NCBI GenBank assembly: GCA_934178345.1
Contig: CAKPQG010000016.1
Coordinates: 1 to 56,873, forward strand
DNA: 56,873 bases
Direction of reading: 5' to 3'
Source of the DNA: an uncultured Dialister sp.
Lineage (GTDB): Bacteria > Bacillota > Negativicutes > Veillonellales > Dialisteraceae
The translations under genes and the position numbers were made by a program. The notes under the pieces are model-generated. The model saw only the letters and a program-made list of their open reading frames with translations. It had not been told where the DNA came from and made no database searches. The stretch's first letter is position 1; every line of letters starts with the position of its first letter. Positions 24,690 through 32,754 of the stretch are shown here, in pieces.

Positions 24690-24709
24690 GTGTTGCCAAG
24701 GTGTTGCCA
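24690..24709. repeat. Direct repeat GTGTTGCCA x2, 11-bp period (possible integrase arm sites)
   Basis: GTGTTGCCA at 24690-24698 and 24701-24709. Such closely spaced direct repeats are common at ends of elements moved by tyrosine recombinases. A pair of different sequence but the same 11-bp period is at 31046-31064, at the other end of the island. The function is inference. Confidence 0.4.
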
Positions 24710-24719
24710 CAATCGAATA

Positions 24720-25514
24720 TTACGGATTGAGCCAATCTCTATCCGGGCGGGCCAACAGCCGTGCGTTGTTCATGGCTTGATCAAGCGTCAAGCATGTCGA
24801 TGCCCGATACAATGTACCATTGTAATCCTCCACAACAATAGCTAAATCCGCAACATCCGGCGTAGCCAAACAGAGCGGAATAAGAAGTTGTATAGTTCCA
24901 GAAGTAATAAAATACTGCGGCACAGCAATTTTGTAATTACGGCGGAGCCGTTCTTTTGCAGCCTTCACACTTCCATCAATAAATAGTTGTAACTGATAAT
25001 CTGGTAATGTTGAAAACGGAGCAGGGAATCTCACCTTGTTGTCTTGAATTATATGTTCGACATTGACAATCAGCTCCTTCCTGGGGTCAAAAATGAGCTT
25101 TGTTGGGTCGTCCCAATAAAAAGCCATCTCAGGAAGTTTTGTATACCGTCGAACATCATCTTCACCCTTTCGGAAAAATTTTTTAAAATGCCAATAACAG
25201 TCTACATTGGGATTAGTATTCTTATAAAATTGCATGTAGATTGGTTCGCGCTGTATCTGGGATAGTAAACCTGTATCAAAACAGCAAAATTGCGAATCAT
25301 TTGAGTATGCCACTTTTTTCTCTCTTGCTAACCGAGTATAGGTATTCCGTATGTAGTTTTCCAAAATCGGAAAACTTGTAGCAGAAGGGGTGTTGTGGTA
25401 CTGCCAATCTTCATCCTCAGCTAAGTTTGCCAAGTCTTCAATTACGCCATGAAAATCAGAGATTTGTGCAAAATCATAGAGTGAATCAGGAAGATCAAAA
25501 AGATCATTTTTCAT
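24720..25514 (-). CDS. DUF3825-domain protein
   Basis: Function unknown. The start MKNDLFDLPDSLYDF is preferred because AAAGGA lies upstream; a longer frame begins 12 codons earlier without such a site. The 264 residues match the DUF3825 pattern as I recall it: ENYIRNTYTRL, the FDTGLLS segment, a central ..FFRKGEDDVRRY.. block, LIFDPRKELIVNVEHIIQDNKVRFP, and the ending RRNYKIAVPQYF...IQLLIPLCL...LTLDQAMNNARLLARPDRDWL. The domain is often found in mobile or defence-type gene sets. Lower GC than the flanking genome, and position in the island, point to horizontal transfer. It lies next to and downstream of a small repeat protein on the same strand. Confidence 0.78.
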   Translation of the reverse strand: MKNDLFDLPDSLYDFAQISDFHGVIEDLANLAEDEDWQYHNTPSATSFPILENYIRNTYTRLAREKKVAYSNDSQFCCFDTGLLSQIQREPIYMQFYKNTNPNVDCYWHFKKFFRKGEDDVRRYTKLPEMAFYWDDPTKLIFDPRKELIVNVEHIIQDNKVRFPAPFSTLPDYQLQLFIDGSVKAAKERLRRNYKIAVPQYFITSGTIQLLIPLCLATPDVADLAIVVEDYNGTLYRASTCLTLDQAMNNARLLARPDRDWLNP

Positions 25515-25583
25515 AGTATTTTTCCTTTCATTAAAAATTTTATTAAGCATGAACTTATGCTTCTATATCTACATTACAGCTTT

Positions 25584-26003
25584 TTACTTTACTCTTCTAA
25601 CTTCCATGCGAAGTCCGTCAACGCTCATCACATACATACCATTAATATTACATATTGTGACATCAGGACGATATGTATACCGATATTCGTAGGCATAATG
25701 TGCTTGCTTCCATACCTGGCCGTTAGTCAGTTTATAAGAGGTGTCTCCGCTCCAGCCCTTAAACTCGCCATCGATCTGACTCTCAATTACATCATAAACA
25801 CGCCGTACCGGTACGGCATGTCCTGCCACTCTCAAGGTGGTTCTTCCATTTTCTTCTTCAATAAGAGCATCGGGTCTATAGGCATAATGATCCCAGTACT
25901 TATACTGGGATTGTCCCCAATATGTGCCATTGCTCATCTTAAAAACAGCATTATCATCAAAGCCATGGAATTCACCATCACTTTTTCCAGAATAAATAAT
26001 CAT
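25584..26003 (-). CDS. Protein with two tandem 65-residue repeats
   Basis: Unnamed family. The start MIIYSGKSDGEF is chosen because GGAGGTATTGATAACT precedes it. The 139-residue product consists of two copies of one domain. Repeat 1 (about 3-66) has SDGEFHGFDDNAVFKMSNG and YAYRPDALI. Repeat 2 (about 70-138) has IDGEFKGWSGDTSYKLTNG and YTYRPDVTI; each ends in a VRRV-type motif. The aromatic-rich '(K/Q)Y.Y.Y.YRPD' pattern recurs in small hypothetical proteins of many Bacillota, often in genomic islands. No catalytic motif is visible; it could be a small binding domain. It precedes the DUF3825 gene by 70 bp and may be co-transcribed. Confidence 0.72.
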   Translation of the reverse strand: MIIYSGKSDGEFHGFDDNAVFKMSNGTYWGQSQYKYWDHYAYRPDALIEEENGRTTLRVAGHAVPVRRVYDVIESQIDGEFKGWSGDTSYKLTNGQVWKQAHYAYEYRYTYRPDVTICNINGMYVMSVDGLRMEVRRVK

Positions 26004-26056
26004 AGTTATCAATACCTCCAAACTATAACATTTAAATTTCAATAAATAAATTACGC

Positions 26057-26241
26057 TTATGAGTTACAATCCGTGAACAACATCCTGATCCAGCACTTTT
26101 CCCTCTTGTTCCAGTCAGGCATATAGTTTGAAAGGAGCATATAAAACTGCTTGCTATGATTCGAGTATAGGAAGTGGGTCAATTCATGCAATCCTAGATA
26201 GTCAATATAGGGTATCTGAGCTTTAATCGAGTAAAATTAAA
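26057..26241 (-). pseudogene. 3' remnant of a YgjP/M48-type (DUF45) metallopeptidase-like gene
   Basis: The minus frame ending TAA at 26059-26057 encodes IDYLGLHELTHFLYSNHSK, with the HExxH-like zinc motif (HELTH), then FYMLLSNYMPDWNKREK. This is the conserved C-terminal end of DUF45/YgjP hydrolases. An in-frame stop occurs upstream near 26240 and there is no start codon or N-terminal domain, so the gene is truncated. DUF45 genes often sit beside type I restriction systems, which suggests that an older system was replaced here. Between 26242 and 26359 only a small GCCCC-ata-GGGGC hairpin is noticed. Confidence 0.75.
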
Positions 26242-26359
26242 TATTACCACTCCACGATTTACTCTACAACTGCCCCATAGGGGCTTCATTTCCGGGCGAA
26301 AATAATTATTTCTGCGAGAATTAGGTAGCCACTCTTTCTCGTATGATACTCATTGTATG

Positions 26360-26388
26360 TAGACTTATTCTATTCATTGTTATATCAT
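26360..26388 (+). promoter_or_regulatory. Tentative promoter and C-box region of the controller gene
   Basis: TAGACT (26360-26365), 17-bp spacer, TATCAT (26383-26388). GTAGACTTATTCTATTC resembles the GACT...AGTC half-site arrangement of R-M controller (C) boxes. The predicted start would be very close to the ribosome-binding site, so the exact promoter is uncertain. Confidence 0.35.
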
Positions 26389-26408
26389 AAAAATGGAGGA
26401 TTTTAAGT

Positions 26409-26633
26409 ATGGATATTATAAAAGTATTTGGCTCCAATGTAAAAAAATACCGTACTGCTATGGGCCTCTCACAGGAGACCTTTGCTGAAAAGTATGGACT
26501 ACACCGCACTTATATTAGTGCTATTGAATGTTATCGCCGAAGTATCTCTCTTGAAAACATACAACAAATAGCAGATGCACTTGGAATAGAGACCTACAAA
26601 CTTTTTATTGAACTGGAGGAATCAAAATCATGA
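26409..26633 (+). CDS. R-M controller (C) protein, XRE-type HTH
   Basis: Small DNA-binding regulator of 74 residues with an HTH_3 fold: NVKKYRTAMGLSQETFAEKYGLHRTYISAIE forms helices 1-4, including the recognition helix near HRTYISAIE. Length and fold are typical of C proteins, which time expression of the restriction enzyme after the methyltransferase when a type II system enters a new host. GGAGG precedes the ATG. Its TGA overlaps the ATG of the nuclease gene by 4 bp (26630-26633), the usual C-R operon arrangement. Confidence 0.88.
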   Translation: MDIIKVFGSNVKKYRTAMGLSQETFAEKYGLHRTYISAIECYRRSISLENIQQIADALGIETYKLFIELEESKS

Positions 26634-27361
26634 AACAATTACGAGCGGAACTTGATCGTTTGCTACTGGTTACCCGTGGCGATAGGCAAATCATAAACGC
26701 TATATTAGATGGTAAGGCATTGTACCCCTTTAGCGTTGAAGGCCAACTTCTCGAGTATTTTCTTTCGATTGGAGAAATCTCATATTCGCGATATGACCAG
26801 ATAAAGACCGATTATTTTCAAAGAAATCAGTATCTGGAATTGTTCGAAATGGCACCTCGTACATATGGCCAAACCTGGGGTGAACAGCATATTCGGTCGC
26901 TGTTTCCTCAATTTTTGAAGGCAACTAAGGAAAATCTCGCAGATGTATATCCTAATTTTGATGGTGAATTTGATCTGTGGTACAATGGTATTCGTATCGA
27001 GGTTAAATCTTGCCGAGCCAATAGCACTCGTACTGGTGGAAGTTTGTCCAGCCGTGCATTTCTTCATTCCGAAGCGTACAACACTGGTTTCAAATACCAT
27101 TATCAGCAGTTAAAGCCTTCTTGCTGTGATGTTTTTATTTGGATTGGGACCTGTCGAGATGAATTGCTTTACTGGGCGCTTTCCAGTCAGGATCTATTGA
27201 ACACTGGAAAACTTGGTTCTCAACATCGTAATGAGAATACTGGTGTGGCTGGCGCAGAAGTTTTTGAAGGACAAGTATTTATGACTGAACAGGCATTAGC
27301 TCCATTCTCTATCAATGAAGCTGACATTTTAAGAGCAGTATGTACAAAAGGACAACAGTAA
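26630..27361 (+). CDS. Type II restriction endonuclease, PD-(D/E)XK type
   Basis: Probable DNA cleavage subunit of the R-M system; the recognition site is unknown. Within 243 residues a PD-(D/E)XK active site is visible as Asp115 ... Glu124-Val-Lys126 in the segment GEFDLWYNGIRIEVKS. The neighbouring GQTWGEQHI and a Cys-rich SCCDVFIWIGTCRDEL strand complete the fold. No HTH or ATPase domain is fused. Translation is coupled to the controller gene by the ATGA overlap. The methyltransferase gene converges on it with a 28-bp gap, so the three genes form one type II R-M locus. Composition is AT-richer than the surrounding chromosome. Confidence 0.82.
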   Translation: MKQLRAELDRLLLVTRGDRQIINAILDGKALYPFSVEGQLLEYFLSIGEISYSRYDQIKTDYFQRNQYLELFEMAPRTYGQTWGEQHIRSLFPQFLKATKENLADVYPNFDGEFDLWYNGIRIEVKSCRANSTRTGGSLSSRAFLHSEAYNTGFKYHYQQLKPSCCDVFIWIGTCRDELLYWALSSQDLLNTGKLGSQHRNENTGVAGAEVFEGQVFMTEQALAPFSINEADILRAVCTKGQQ

Positions 27362-27389
27362 TTTACACGCTGCTCTTCCTTCGTGCTGT

Positions 27390-29546
27390 TCACAAAAACA
27401 GATTTTTACCTGCTAAAAATTGATGAATAACATCCTTATTTTCGTCTGAAAGACGATAGAGCGAAGCAATCTCCTCATCCAGCTCCCAGTATAGACCGCT
27501 AATGTCGTCCCCAGACTGCATTATGCGGTCTACTTTTTTGATAATTGATGTCTGCACATCTTCTGTTACGAAGGGGATTGGAATCTGCTCAATATGCGAT
27601 CTAAGTAGTTTGACAGAGTTGAACTTTTTTGAAGTCCAATAAGCTACAATGCCTGAATTTAGTATTGCCAAAATATATTTAATAGACAAGCCCGGGATCA
27701 GGGGAATAACGATATTGCAGCTATTTAGCGACAGTATTTGAGCATTGTCATATGCAAAGACAGGAACATCACAAATAAATCGGTAGAGTAACTTCTCTTT
27801 AGCTCGATAGACTTCTGTTGGTGCCACTTGCTGAAATCGTTCCGGTACATAACGAATATAGTTTTCTCCTGCTCTAATAGAATACCGTTGAATATCTTTT
27901 CCTTTCAGTATGAATTCATATCCTTCTTTCTGTTCAGGCGTCAGATACTCTTTATTATTACCAGTAACAATTCCCAGCGCAAATCGTGCATGATCTTTTA
28001 GATACACTACATTTTCTACGCTCTCTATCGCTTTCATACATTCGTTTTCTTCATCGGAAATATTGAACGACAACGAATCAGCAGTCAGTACACGATTTTG
28101 GGAGATTGTGAACTTAGATTCGCCGATTGAAACATTGCAACCACTTACCATACCAGCATTACCTAATGCGACATGAAGCAATACCGCTGGGCACTGTACT
28201 CCCGTAAAAACATTTCCAACATAAGAAACATATCGGAAGCAGCACTGATTAAGAAGTAATTCTCTGATTGTTTTGTGAGCTGCTACACTTAAAATTGCTT
28301 CTGGTAATACAAATGCCAGTGAACCGGATGGTTTGAGTAATTCCAAAGAACGCTCCACAAACAAATCATATGCTTCAACCCCTTTCCCTAACGCTGTCTG
28401 ATACTTTTGCTTATATTCAATCAGCTGTTTCTCTTGGAATTCGCTTCCCCATGGAGGATTTCCGATTACAATATCAAATCTATCATCAAATGTGTCGAGC
28501 AGCGTATCTCCAATTTTAATATGCTCCCTGAGATATTTTGCTGTTAGAGTAGTGTCTGTTAGAAATAGATTAATTCGTGCAATCAAAACACTTGTATGGT
28601 CACAATCTTGGCCATACAGTTCAGCATGATTTCCAAATTTATTGGCTAAAGCTATCAAAAAATTGCCGGCTCCACAACCGGGATCAAAGAACTTAATAGT
28701 ATTGTCGGAAGAGTGCAAATCCAGGTTCTCAATAATCTCTGTTACAATTCTCTCAGGTGTGTAATAGGCACCTGCAAGTTTTCTTTGCCCTATATCTCTC
28801 AAAGAACTATAGACAAAACCTAACGAATCTTCAGCTGGTTCAAAATAAAGGCGCTTGTTCATTATAGATTTTAAGTGTTCTGATTGATTAGCACAGGAAG
28901 ATCCCCCCCTCAGCAAATCCACTATCAATTTGCAAAACTCTTCATCAGAGTGACTTCCCATATAATCAAACAGAACATCATTTTTTTCAAATGCAATGTT
29001 CTCTTTTTGATAGTAGAGCTGAACAGCAAAATTAGCTAAGAGTAAGGACAATTCCGATTCCGAAACCTCTCCCATAGAAATTAGTTCTTCAACAACGGCC
29101 TTGTTTTCCGAGTTATTGACATAGTCTTTGTACAGTAGTTTACCTGAAATGCTTTTTTTATTTCGTCTGCTCTTTAGTTTTTCGTTTTTACCAGATCGAA
29201 TATCTTCGGCTAATTTCTCAATATACTCACGACTAAAATACTTGTTACTGATATCCGGCGCAATCTTACGAAGACGAATCCAGTTCTTCAATGTTGCATT
29301 TGAAATTGATAAAGCTGAACATGCCTCATCATCGTTTAGAATACCAGTATCTTTATTGAAGAAACTTAATTGCTGTGTTTCTACGGCTTTTTTTCGTCTA
29401 TCTGCAGGTTTTCCTGCCTTAGAAGGAATTTTCCATATTCCATCTACCATAATTGCCCCATCAATCCTACCTTGTTCACAAAGGATTTGAGTTCTTCTTT
29501 TTGATATATTAAACTTTTCAGATGCATCACTGATTGAAATATACAT
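27390..29546 (-). CDS. N6-adenine DNA methyltransferase with N-terminal HTH domains
   Basis: Protective methyltransferase of the R-M locus. Motif I FDPGCGAGNF (287-296) binds S-adenosylmethionine and NPPW (363-366) is the adenine-N6 catalytic motif, spaced as in TaqI/gamma-class enzymes. The C-terminal part (about 510-700) has the TaqI-like target-recognition pattern, ending in SHIEQIPIPF. The N-terminus is unusual: a MerR/excisionase-like HTH (about 1-45, MYISISDASEKFNISKRRTQILCEQGRI) followed by a second HTH-like segment (about 72-110). This suggests autoregulation or additional DNA contact. GGAGGT precedes the ATG. It could also be a type IIG-like relative, but no nuclease motif is seen in it. 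Confidence 0.88.
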   Translation of the reverse strand: MYISISDASEKFNISKRRTQILCEQGRIDGAIMVDGIWKIPSKAGKPADRRKKAVETQQLSFFNKDTGILNDDEACSALSISNATLKNWIRLRKIAPDISNKYFSREYIEKLAEDIRSGKNEKLKSRRNKKSISGKLLYKDYVNNSENKAVVEELISMGEVSESELSLLLANFAVQLYYQKENIAFEKNDVLFDYMGSHSDEEFCKLIVDLLRGGSSCANQSEHLKSIMNKRLYFEPAEDSLGFVYSSLRDIGQRKLAGAYYTPERIVTEIIENLDLHSSDNTIKFFDPGCGAGNFLIALANKFGNHAELYGQDCDHTSVLIARINLFLTDTTLTAKYLREHIKIGDTLLDTFDDRFDIVIGNPPWGSEFQEKQLIEYKQKYQTALGKGVEAYDLFVERSLELLKPSGSLAFVLPEAILSVAAHKTIRELLLNQCCFRYVSYVGNVFTGVQCPAVLLHVALGNAGMVSGCNVSIGESKFTISQNRVLTADSLSFNISDEENECMKAIESVENVVYLKDHARFALGIVTGNNKEYLTPEQKEGYEFILKGKDIQRYSIRAGENYIRYVPERFQQVAPTEVYRAKEKLLYRFICDVPVFAYDNAQILSLNSCNIVIPLIPGLSIKYILAILNSGIVAYWTSKKFNSVKLLRSHIEQIPIPFVTEDVQTSIIKKVDRIMQSGDDISGLYWELDEEIASLYRLSDENKDVIHQFLAGKNLFL

Positions 29547-29633
29547 TGTCTTTACCTCCGGCGTTGTCTGACAAAAGTATACTTCATCGTTAGTAAAAAA
29601 TCAATCATTAATACCTCTATTATTCGCGAAATA

Positions 29634-30028
29634 ATGTTACTAGCTTGTTTCTCTTATAAACATACTCCACCAGCTCCTTGGCATTTCTGGCCAGATGCCA
29701 TGCGTAAGCAATCAGATAAGCTACTCCGTTTGCTTTGCGGGAATGAACGGGATGGAATATACCGCGTTGGTCAGCAAAAGGACTTCCGACTGCTCCAATT
29801 CCCGGCTACGGAGGTAATAGCCCACACCGTTATCCTCATAAGTGGAGATGTCGTAACCGAGCTCGGTCAAAAGCGCAATAGCCCCGTAAACGGTGCGGCG
29901 GTCGATTTTGATGCCATAGAAGGACTCATTTTTGCAATGCGCTCCCGCATGGGCAGAATGTGCTCCGCATCGGAATACTCCTTTAGAACTTCCAAAAGGC
30001 AGTTGGCATTGACTTTTTCCGTCAGCAT
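29634..30028 (-). pseudogene. Frameshifted and truncated WYL-type transcriptional regulator
   Basis: The start at 30028 (AAAGGA upstream) encodes MLTEKVNANCLLEVLKEYSD...MRERIAKM. The continuing protein, ESFYGIKIDRRTVYGAIALLTELGYDISTYEDNGVGYYLRSRELEQSEVLLLTNAVYS, is in another frame. The shift falls in a poly-A/T run at 29929-29933, consistent with loss of one base. The joined product is the HTH end and first part of a WYL regulator of the kind carried by integrative elements. The WYL core is missing: the frame stops at 29721. The next stretch (29634-29720) encodes an unrelated-looking fragment AYAWHLARNAKELVEYVYKR. Confidence 0.72.
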
Positions 30029-30098
30029 GGTACATATCCTTTCTTCCACTTACTTTACTTGAGTATAGCATCTGCGGATGGCTGCGCCTGATATGAGC

Positions 30099-30389
30099 TT
30101 ACACTCGTCCTTTCAGCCCATTCTTCTTAGCAAGCTCGCTTGCTGCGTAACGGCGCTCGTCGGAATACGGCGCGGTCAGACTGACAGCAAATCGTCTGCG
30201 GTCAATCTCAAAGGTCAACACGCCCTGCTCGTCATCATCGGTCTGCCTGCACAGGTCGGGATACTCTGCCGCGTACTTTGTCAGCCGGTTTTTGAGCGCA
30301 GTATTGTGCGTCTGCACTTCGACGGTGCTGCTGGCTTCGCCAAAATAGATACAGGTTGTTTTCTGCCGTTTGGTCAGTCCGGTTTTCAT
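30099..30389 (-). CDS. Small protein typical of Firmicute integrative elements, 96 aa
   Basis: Begins MKTGLTKRQKTTCIYFGEAS with GGAGG 5-6 nt before the ATG and ends LAKKNGLKGRV. I recognise the pattern (TKRQKT..IYF....TVEVQTHN...RL..YA..YP..C..TDDDEQG...FEI....F...LTAPYS.ERR..AS..AK..G) as a hypothetical protein that commonly sits next to WYL regulators in conjugative elements. No function is known to me. It looks intact, although its neighbours are decayed, so it is probably a leftover of the element. Confidence 0.7.
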   Translation of the reverse strand: MKTGLTKRQKTTCIYFGEASSTVEVQTHNTALKNRLTKYAAEYPDLCRQTDDDEQGVLTFEIDRRRFAVSLTAPYSDERRYAASELAKKNGLKGRV

Positions 30390-30560
30390 ATTGCCTCCAT
30401 TTCTGCCTGTTTTGCGAAAGCAGGCTTGTTTTCAAGATTTTTCTCAGCTCTACACCTGTAAAAACAGGCTGATTTTTGAACGGAGAGCGCCCAGATGATA
30501 CGCTGCTCGATCTGGACGCCTCCATTCAATAAAATTGGTTTTTCTCAGTTCAACACGGTA

Positions 30561-30740
30561 TCAGCGGGCATTGTCCCGCATTGCTGCTTTTTCTCTGCGC
30601 GGACGGAAGAAATGCCAGAGGTTATTGCGCTGGATTGCGTCCTCGTAGCTTTGAATTTTTCCTGGAAGCTCTGCCTTTTCGCGTTCCAAATCCATAAAGG
30701 ACGCGACGCGGCGGAGCTTCACAGAATGCTTTCCGCATGA
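30561..30740 (-). pseudogene. Gene remnant (unassigned)
   Basis: The minus frame ending TGA at 30563-30561 encodes KHSVKLRRVASFMDLERE followed by KAELPGKIQSYEDAIQRNNLW and HFFRPRREKAAMRDNAR. The charged helical composition and GC content suggest a genuine former coding region, but there is no start or ribosome-binding site and I cannot name the family. The stretch 30390-30560 holds CAGCCTG-type short inverted repeats and no gene. Confidence 0.45.
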
Positions 30741-30911
30741 AGTGAGGTTGCCGCCAATCTAAAAGCAGGCGAGATCACTAAAAAAGAATATGCCCGTTGG
30801 CGCTATTACTGTCCTGAGTTCGATACCATCGGACAGTGACACAAGATTACACCGTCACAGGAGCTGAGTGATCTGCTGATTGGCGATCTCAAAGAACACT
30901 CTGAAACATAA
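30741..30911 (+). pseudogene. 3' remnant of an integrative-element gene with in-frame TGA
   Basis: The plus frame reads SEVAANLKAGEITKKEYARW and RYYCPEFDTIGQ, a TGA at 30837-30839, then HKITPSQELSDLLIGDLKEH to TAA at 30911. The two halves are in one frame, and a Trp (TGG) at the TGA would restore a continuous C-terminus. A stop at 30738-30740 closes the frame upstream, so only the end of the gene remains. Confidence 0.55.
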
Positions 30912-30912
30912 C

Positions 30913-30962
30913 AAAAGACTCTGCCGACCTTCTTTCGCAGAAAGTCAGCAGAGACTTTTTCG
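30913..30962 (+). terminator. Terminator after the remnant gene
   Basis: AAAAGACTCTGC / GCAGAGACTTTTT arms with TTCTTTCGCAGAA between; T run at 30957-30961. Confidence 0.75.
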
Positions 30963-31045
30963 CTCTCGATATAGGATTGAATACGATAGCAAACCGGCAA
31001 ACCATTCGCTCGTTAAAACAAGAAAAATAAAATGGCTTTGGTCTC

Positions 31046-31064
31046 TGCTATCATTTTGCTATCA
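31046..31064. repeat. Direct repeat TGCTATCA x2, 11-bp period (possible integrase arm sites)
   Basis: TGCTATCA at 31046-31053 and 31057-31064; a related inverted GATAGCA lies near 30986. It mirrors the 11-bp-period pair at 24690-24709. The role is inferred from position at the island end. Confidence 0.4.
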
Positions 31065-31083
31065 AACGGGGAAATGAATTTTC

Positions 31084-31131
31084 AAAAAGTGAATGCTTTC
31101 AAGGCTTTGCAGCCCCTCGTGTTCACTTTTT
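31084..31131 (-). terminator. Terminator of guaA
   Basis: AAAAAGTGAA (minus strand) pairs with TTCACTTTTT over 48 bp, with an inner GGGGCTGC/GCAAAGCC stem. It begins right after the guaA stop codon. Confidence 0.82.
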
Positions 31132-31133
31132 GC

Positions 31134-32672
31134 TTATTCCCACTCGATGGTGCTCGGTGGCTTGGAGGTGATGTCGTAGACGACGCGGTTCACACCAGCA
31201 ACTTCGTTGCAGATGCGACGGCTCATTTCGTCGAGTACTTCCCACGGGAAGCGGAAGTAGTCGGCGGTCATGCCATCCGAGGATGTGACGGCACGGATGC
31301 CTACGGTGTAGTCGTAGGTTCTTTCATCGCCCTGCACGCCGACGGAACGGATCGCTGCCGGAAGGACGGCGAAGGACTGCCAGATGGTGTTATCGAGGCC
31401 ATGCTTATGGATGACATCTCTCACGATGAAGTCCGCACGACGCAGGATATCGAGACGTTCCGGGGTGATGTCGCCGATGATACGGATGGCAAGACCCGGT
31501 CCCGGGAATGGCTGACGGTTGACGACTTCTTCCGGAAGGCCCAGCTGACGGCCGAGCTCGCGGACTTCGTCTTTGAAGAGTTCACGAAGCGGTTCGATGA
31601 GGGAGAACTTCATATCCTTCGGAAGGCCGCCTACATTGTGATGGGACTTGATGGTGGAAGCGGTCGCGGTACCGGATTCGACCACGTCCGGATAGAGGGT
31701 GCCCTGTACGAGGAATTTCACATCTTCGAGCTTGTTCGCTTCTTCCTGGAAGGTATGGATGAATTCCGCACCAATGGTCTTACGTTTCTTTTCCGGTTCG
31801 GTGACGCCTTCCAGAAGCGACATGAAGTGCTTGGACGCATCGATGTGCACCAGCTTCATGTTGAATTTGTTCGTAAAGGTATCGACGACCTGTTCTGCTT
31901 CGCCGAGGCGCAGGAAACCGTGGTCAACGAAGACGCAGGTCAGCTGATCGCCGATGGCTTTGTGTACGAGGACAGCTGCGACAGAGGAGTCGACGCCGCC
32001 GGAGAGGGCGCAGATGACATTGTGGTTTCCGACTTTTTCACGGATATTTTCGACAGCGATGTCGATGTAGTTGCCCATGGACCAGCCGCCTTCACATTCG
32101 CAGATGTGGAAGAGGAAATTCTTCAGCATGGTGGTGCCTTCCGGGGTGTGGACGACTTCCGGATGGAACTGGACAGCGTAGAAGCGGCGGGCTTCATCTG
32201 CCATCGCAGCAGTCGGGGTGAGGTCGGTATGACCGGTGAGTCCGAAGCCTGCCGGCATCTCTGTGACGGCATCGCCATGGCTCATCCATACCGCCGTCTT
32301 TTCGGAGACGCCTTCGAAGAGCGCGGAGCTGCCATTTCTGTAGAAATCGGTGTGACCGTATTCATGTTTTTCAGGTTTAGAAACTTCGCCGCCCAAGGTC
32401 TTGGCCATGAGCTGCATGCCGTAGCAGATGCCGAGGATCGGCACGCCTGCCTTGAATACGTCCGGGTCGATTTCCGGTGCATTCTCTGCATTGACGCTGG
32501 ACGGGCCGCCGGAGAAAATGATTCCCTTCGGCTGCTGGGCTAAAATTTCTTTTGCGCTTTTGTTGTATGGCAGGATTTCGCAGTAGACACCGCACTCACG
32601 CACACGGCGTGCAATGAGCTGGGCATACTGTCCGCCAAAGTCAACAATCATCACAATTTCCTGATGCTTCAT
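31134..32672 (-). CDS. guaA: GMP synthase (glutamine-hydrolysing)
   Basis: Converts XMP to GMP using ATP and glutamine, the last step of guanine nucleotide synthesis. The N-terminal class I glutamine amidotransferase domain has Cys83 in GICYGMQLM and the His-Glu pair in FHPEVVH. The ATP pyrophosphatase domain carries the PP-loop ALSGGVDSSVAA. The C-terminal dimerisation domain ends KPPSTIEWE, the very conserved guaA end. AGGAGG lies before the ATG. Length 512 aa is typical. The 3' end of guaA is a known integration target for genomic islands, and the AT-rich R-M island begins directly behind this stop codon. Confidence 0.98.
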   Translation of the reverse strand: MKHQEIVMIVDFGGQYAQLIARRVRECGVYCEILPYNKSAKEILAQQPKGIIFSGGPSSVNAENAPEIDPDVFKAGVPILGICYGMQLMAKTLGGEVSKPEKHEYGHTDFYRNGSSALFEGVSEKTAVWMSHGDAVTEMPAGFGLTGHTDLTPTAAMADEARRFYAVQFHPEVVHTPEGTTMLKNFLFHICECEGGWSMGNYIDIAVENIREKVGNHNVICALSGGVDSSVAAVLVHKAIGDQLTCVFVDHGFLRLGEAEQVVDTFTNKFNMKLVHIDASKHFMSLLEGVTEPEKKRKTIGAEFIHTFQEEANKLEDVKFLVQGTLYPDVVESGTATASTIKSHHNVGGLPKDMKFSLIEPLRELFKDEVRELGRQLGLPEEVVNRQPFPGPGLAIRIIGDITPERLDILRRADFIVRDVIHKHGLDNTIWQSFAVLPAAIRSVGVQGDERTYDYTVGIRAVTSSDGMTADYFRFPWEVLDEMSRRICNEVAGVNRVVYDITSKPPSTIEWE

Positions 32673-32754
32673 CGTTTTCCTCCTGTAGGAAATGAATCTT
32701 GTGAATGGAATATTTCGTATTGTTTATTATAGCATAGATGAAGGGGAAGAAGGA

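Noticed and set aside
30837..30839. Selenocysteine or readthrough at the in-frame TGA
   Set aside because: The surrounding gene is already truncated, no SECIS-like hairpin is evident and the residue expected is Trp; simple decay is more likely.
31120..31150. Exact attachment site of the island at guaA
   Set aside because: The guaA end sequence is not duplicated near 24600, so I cannot define att; only the border by position is reported.
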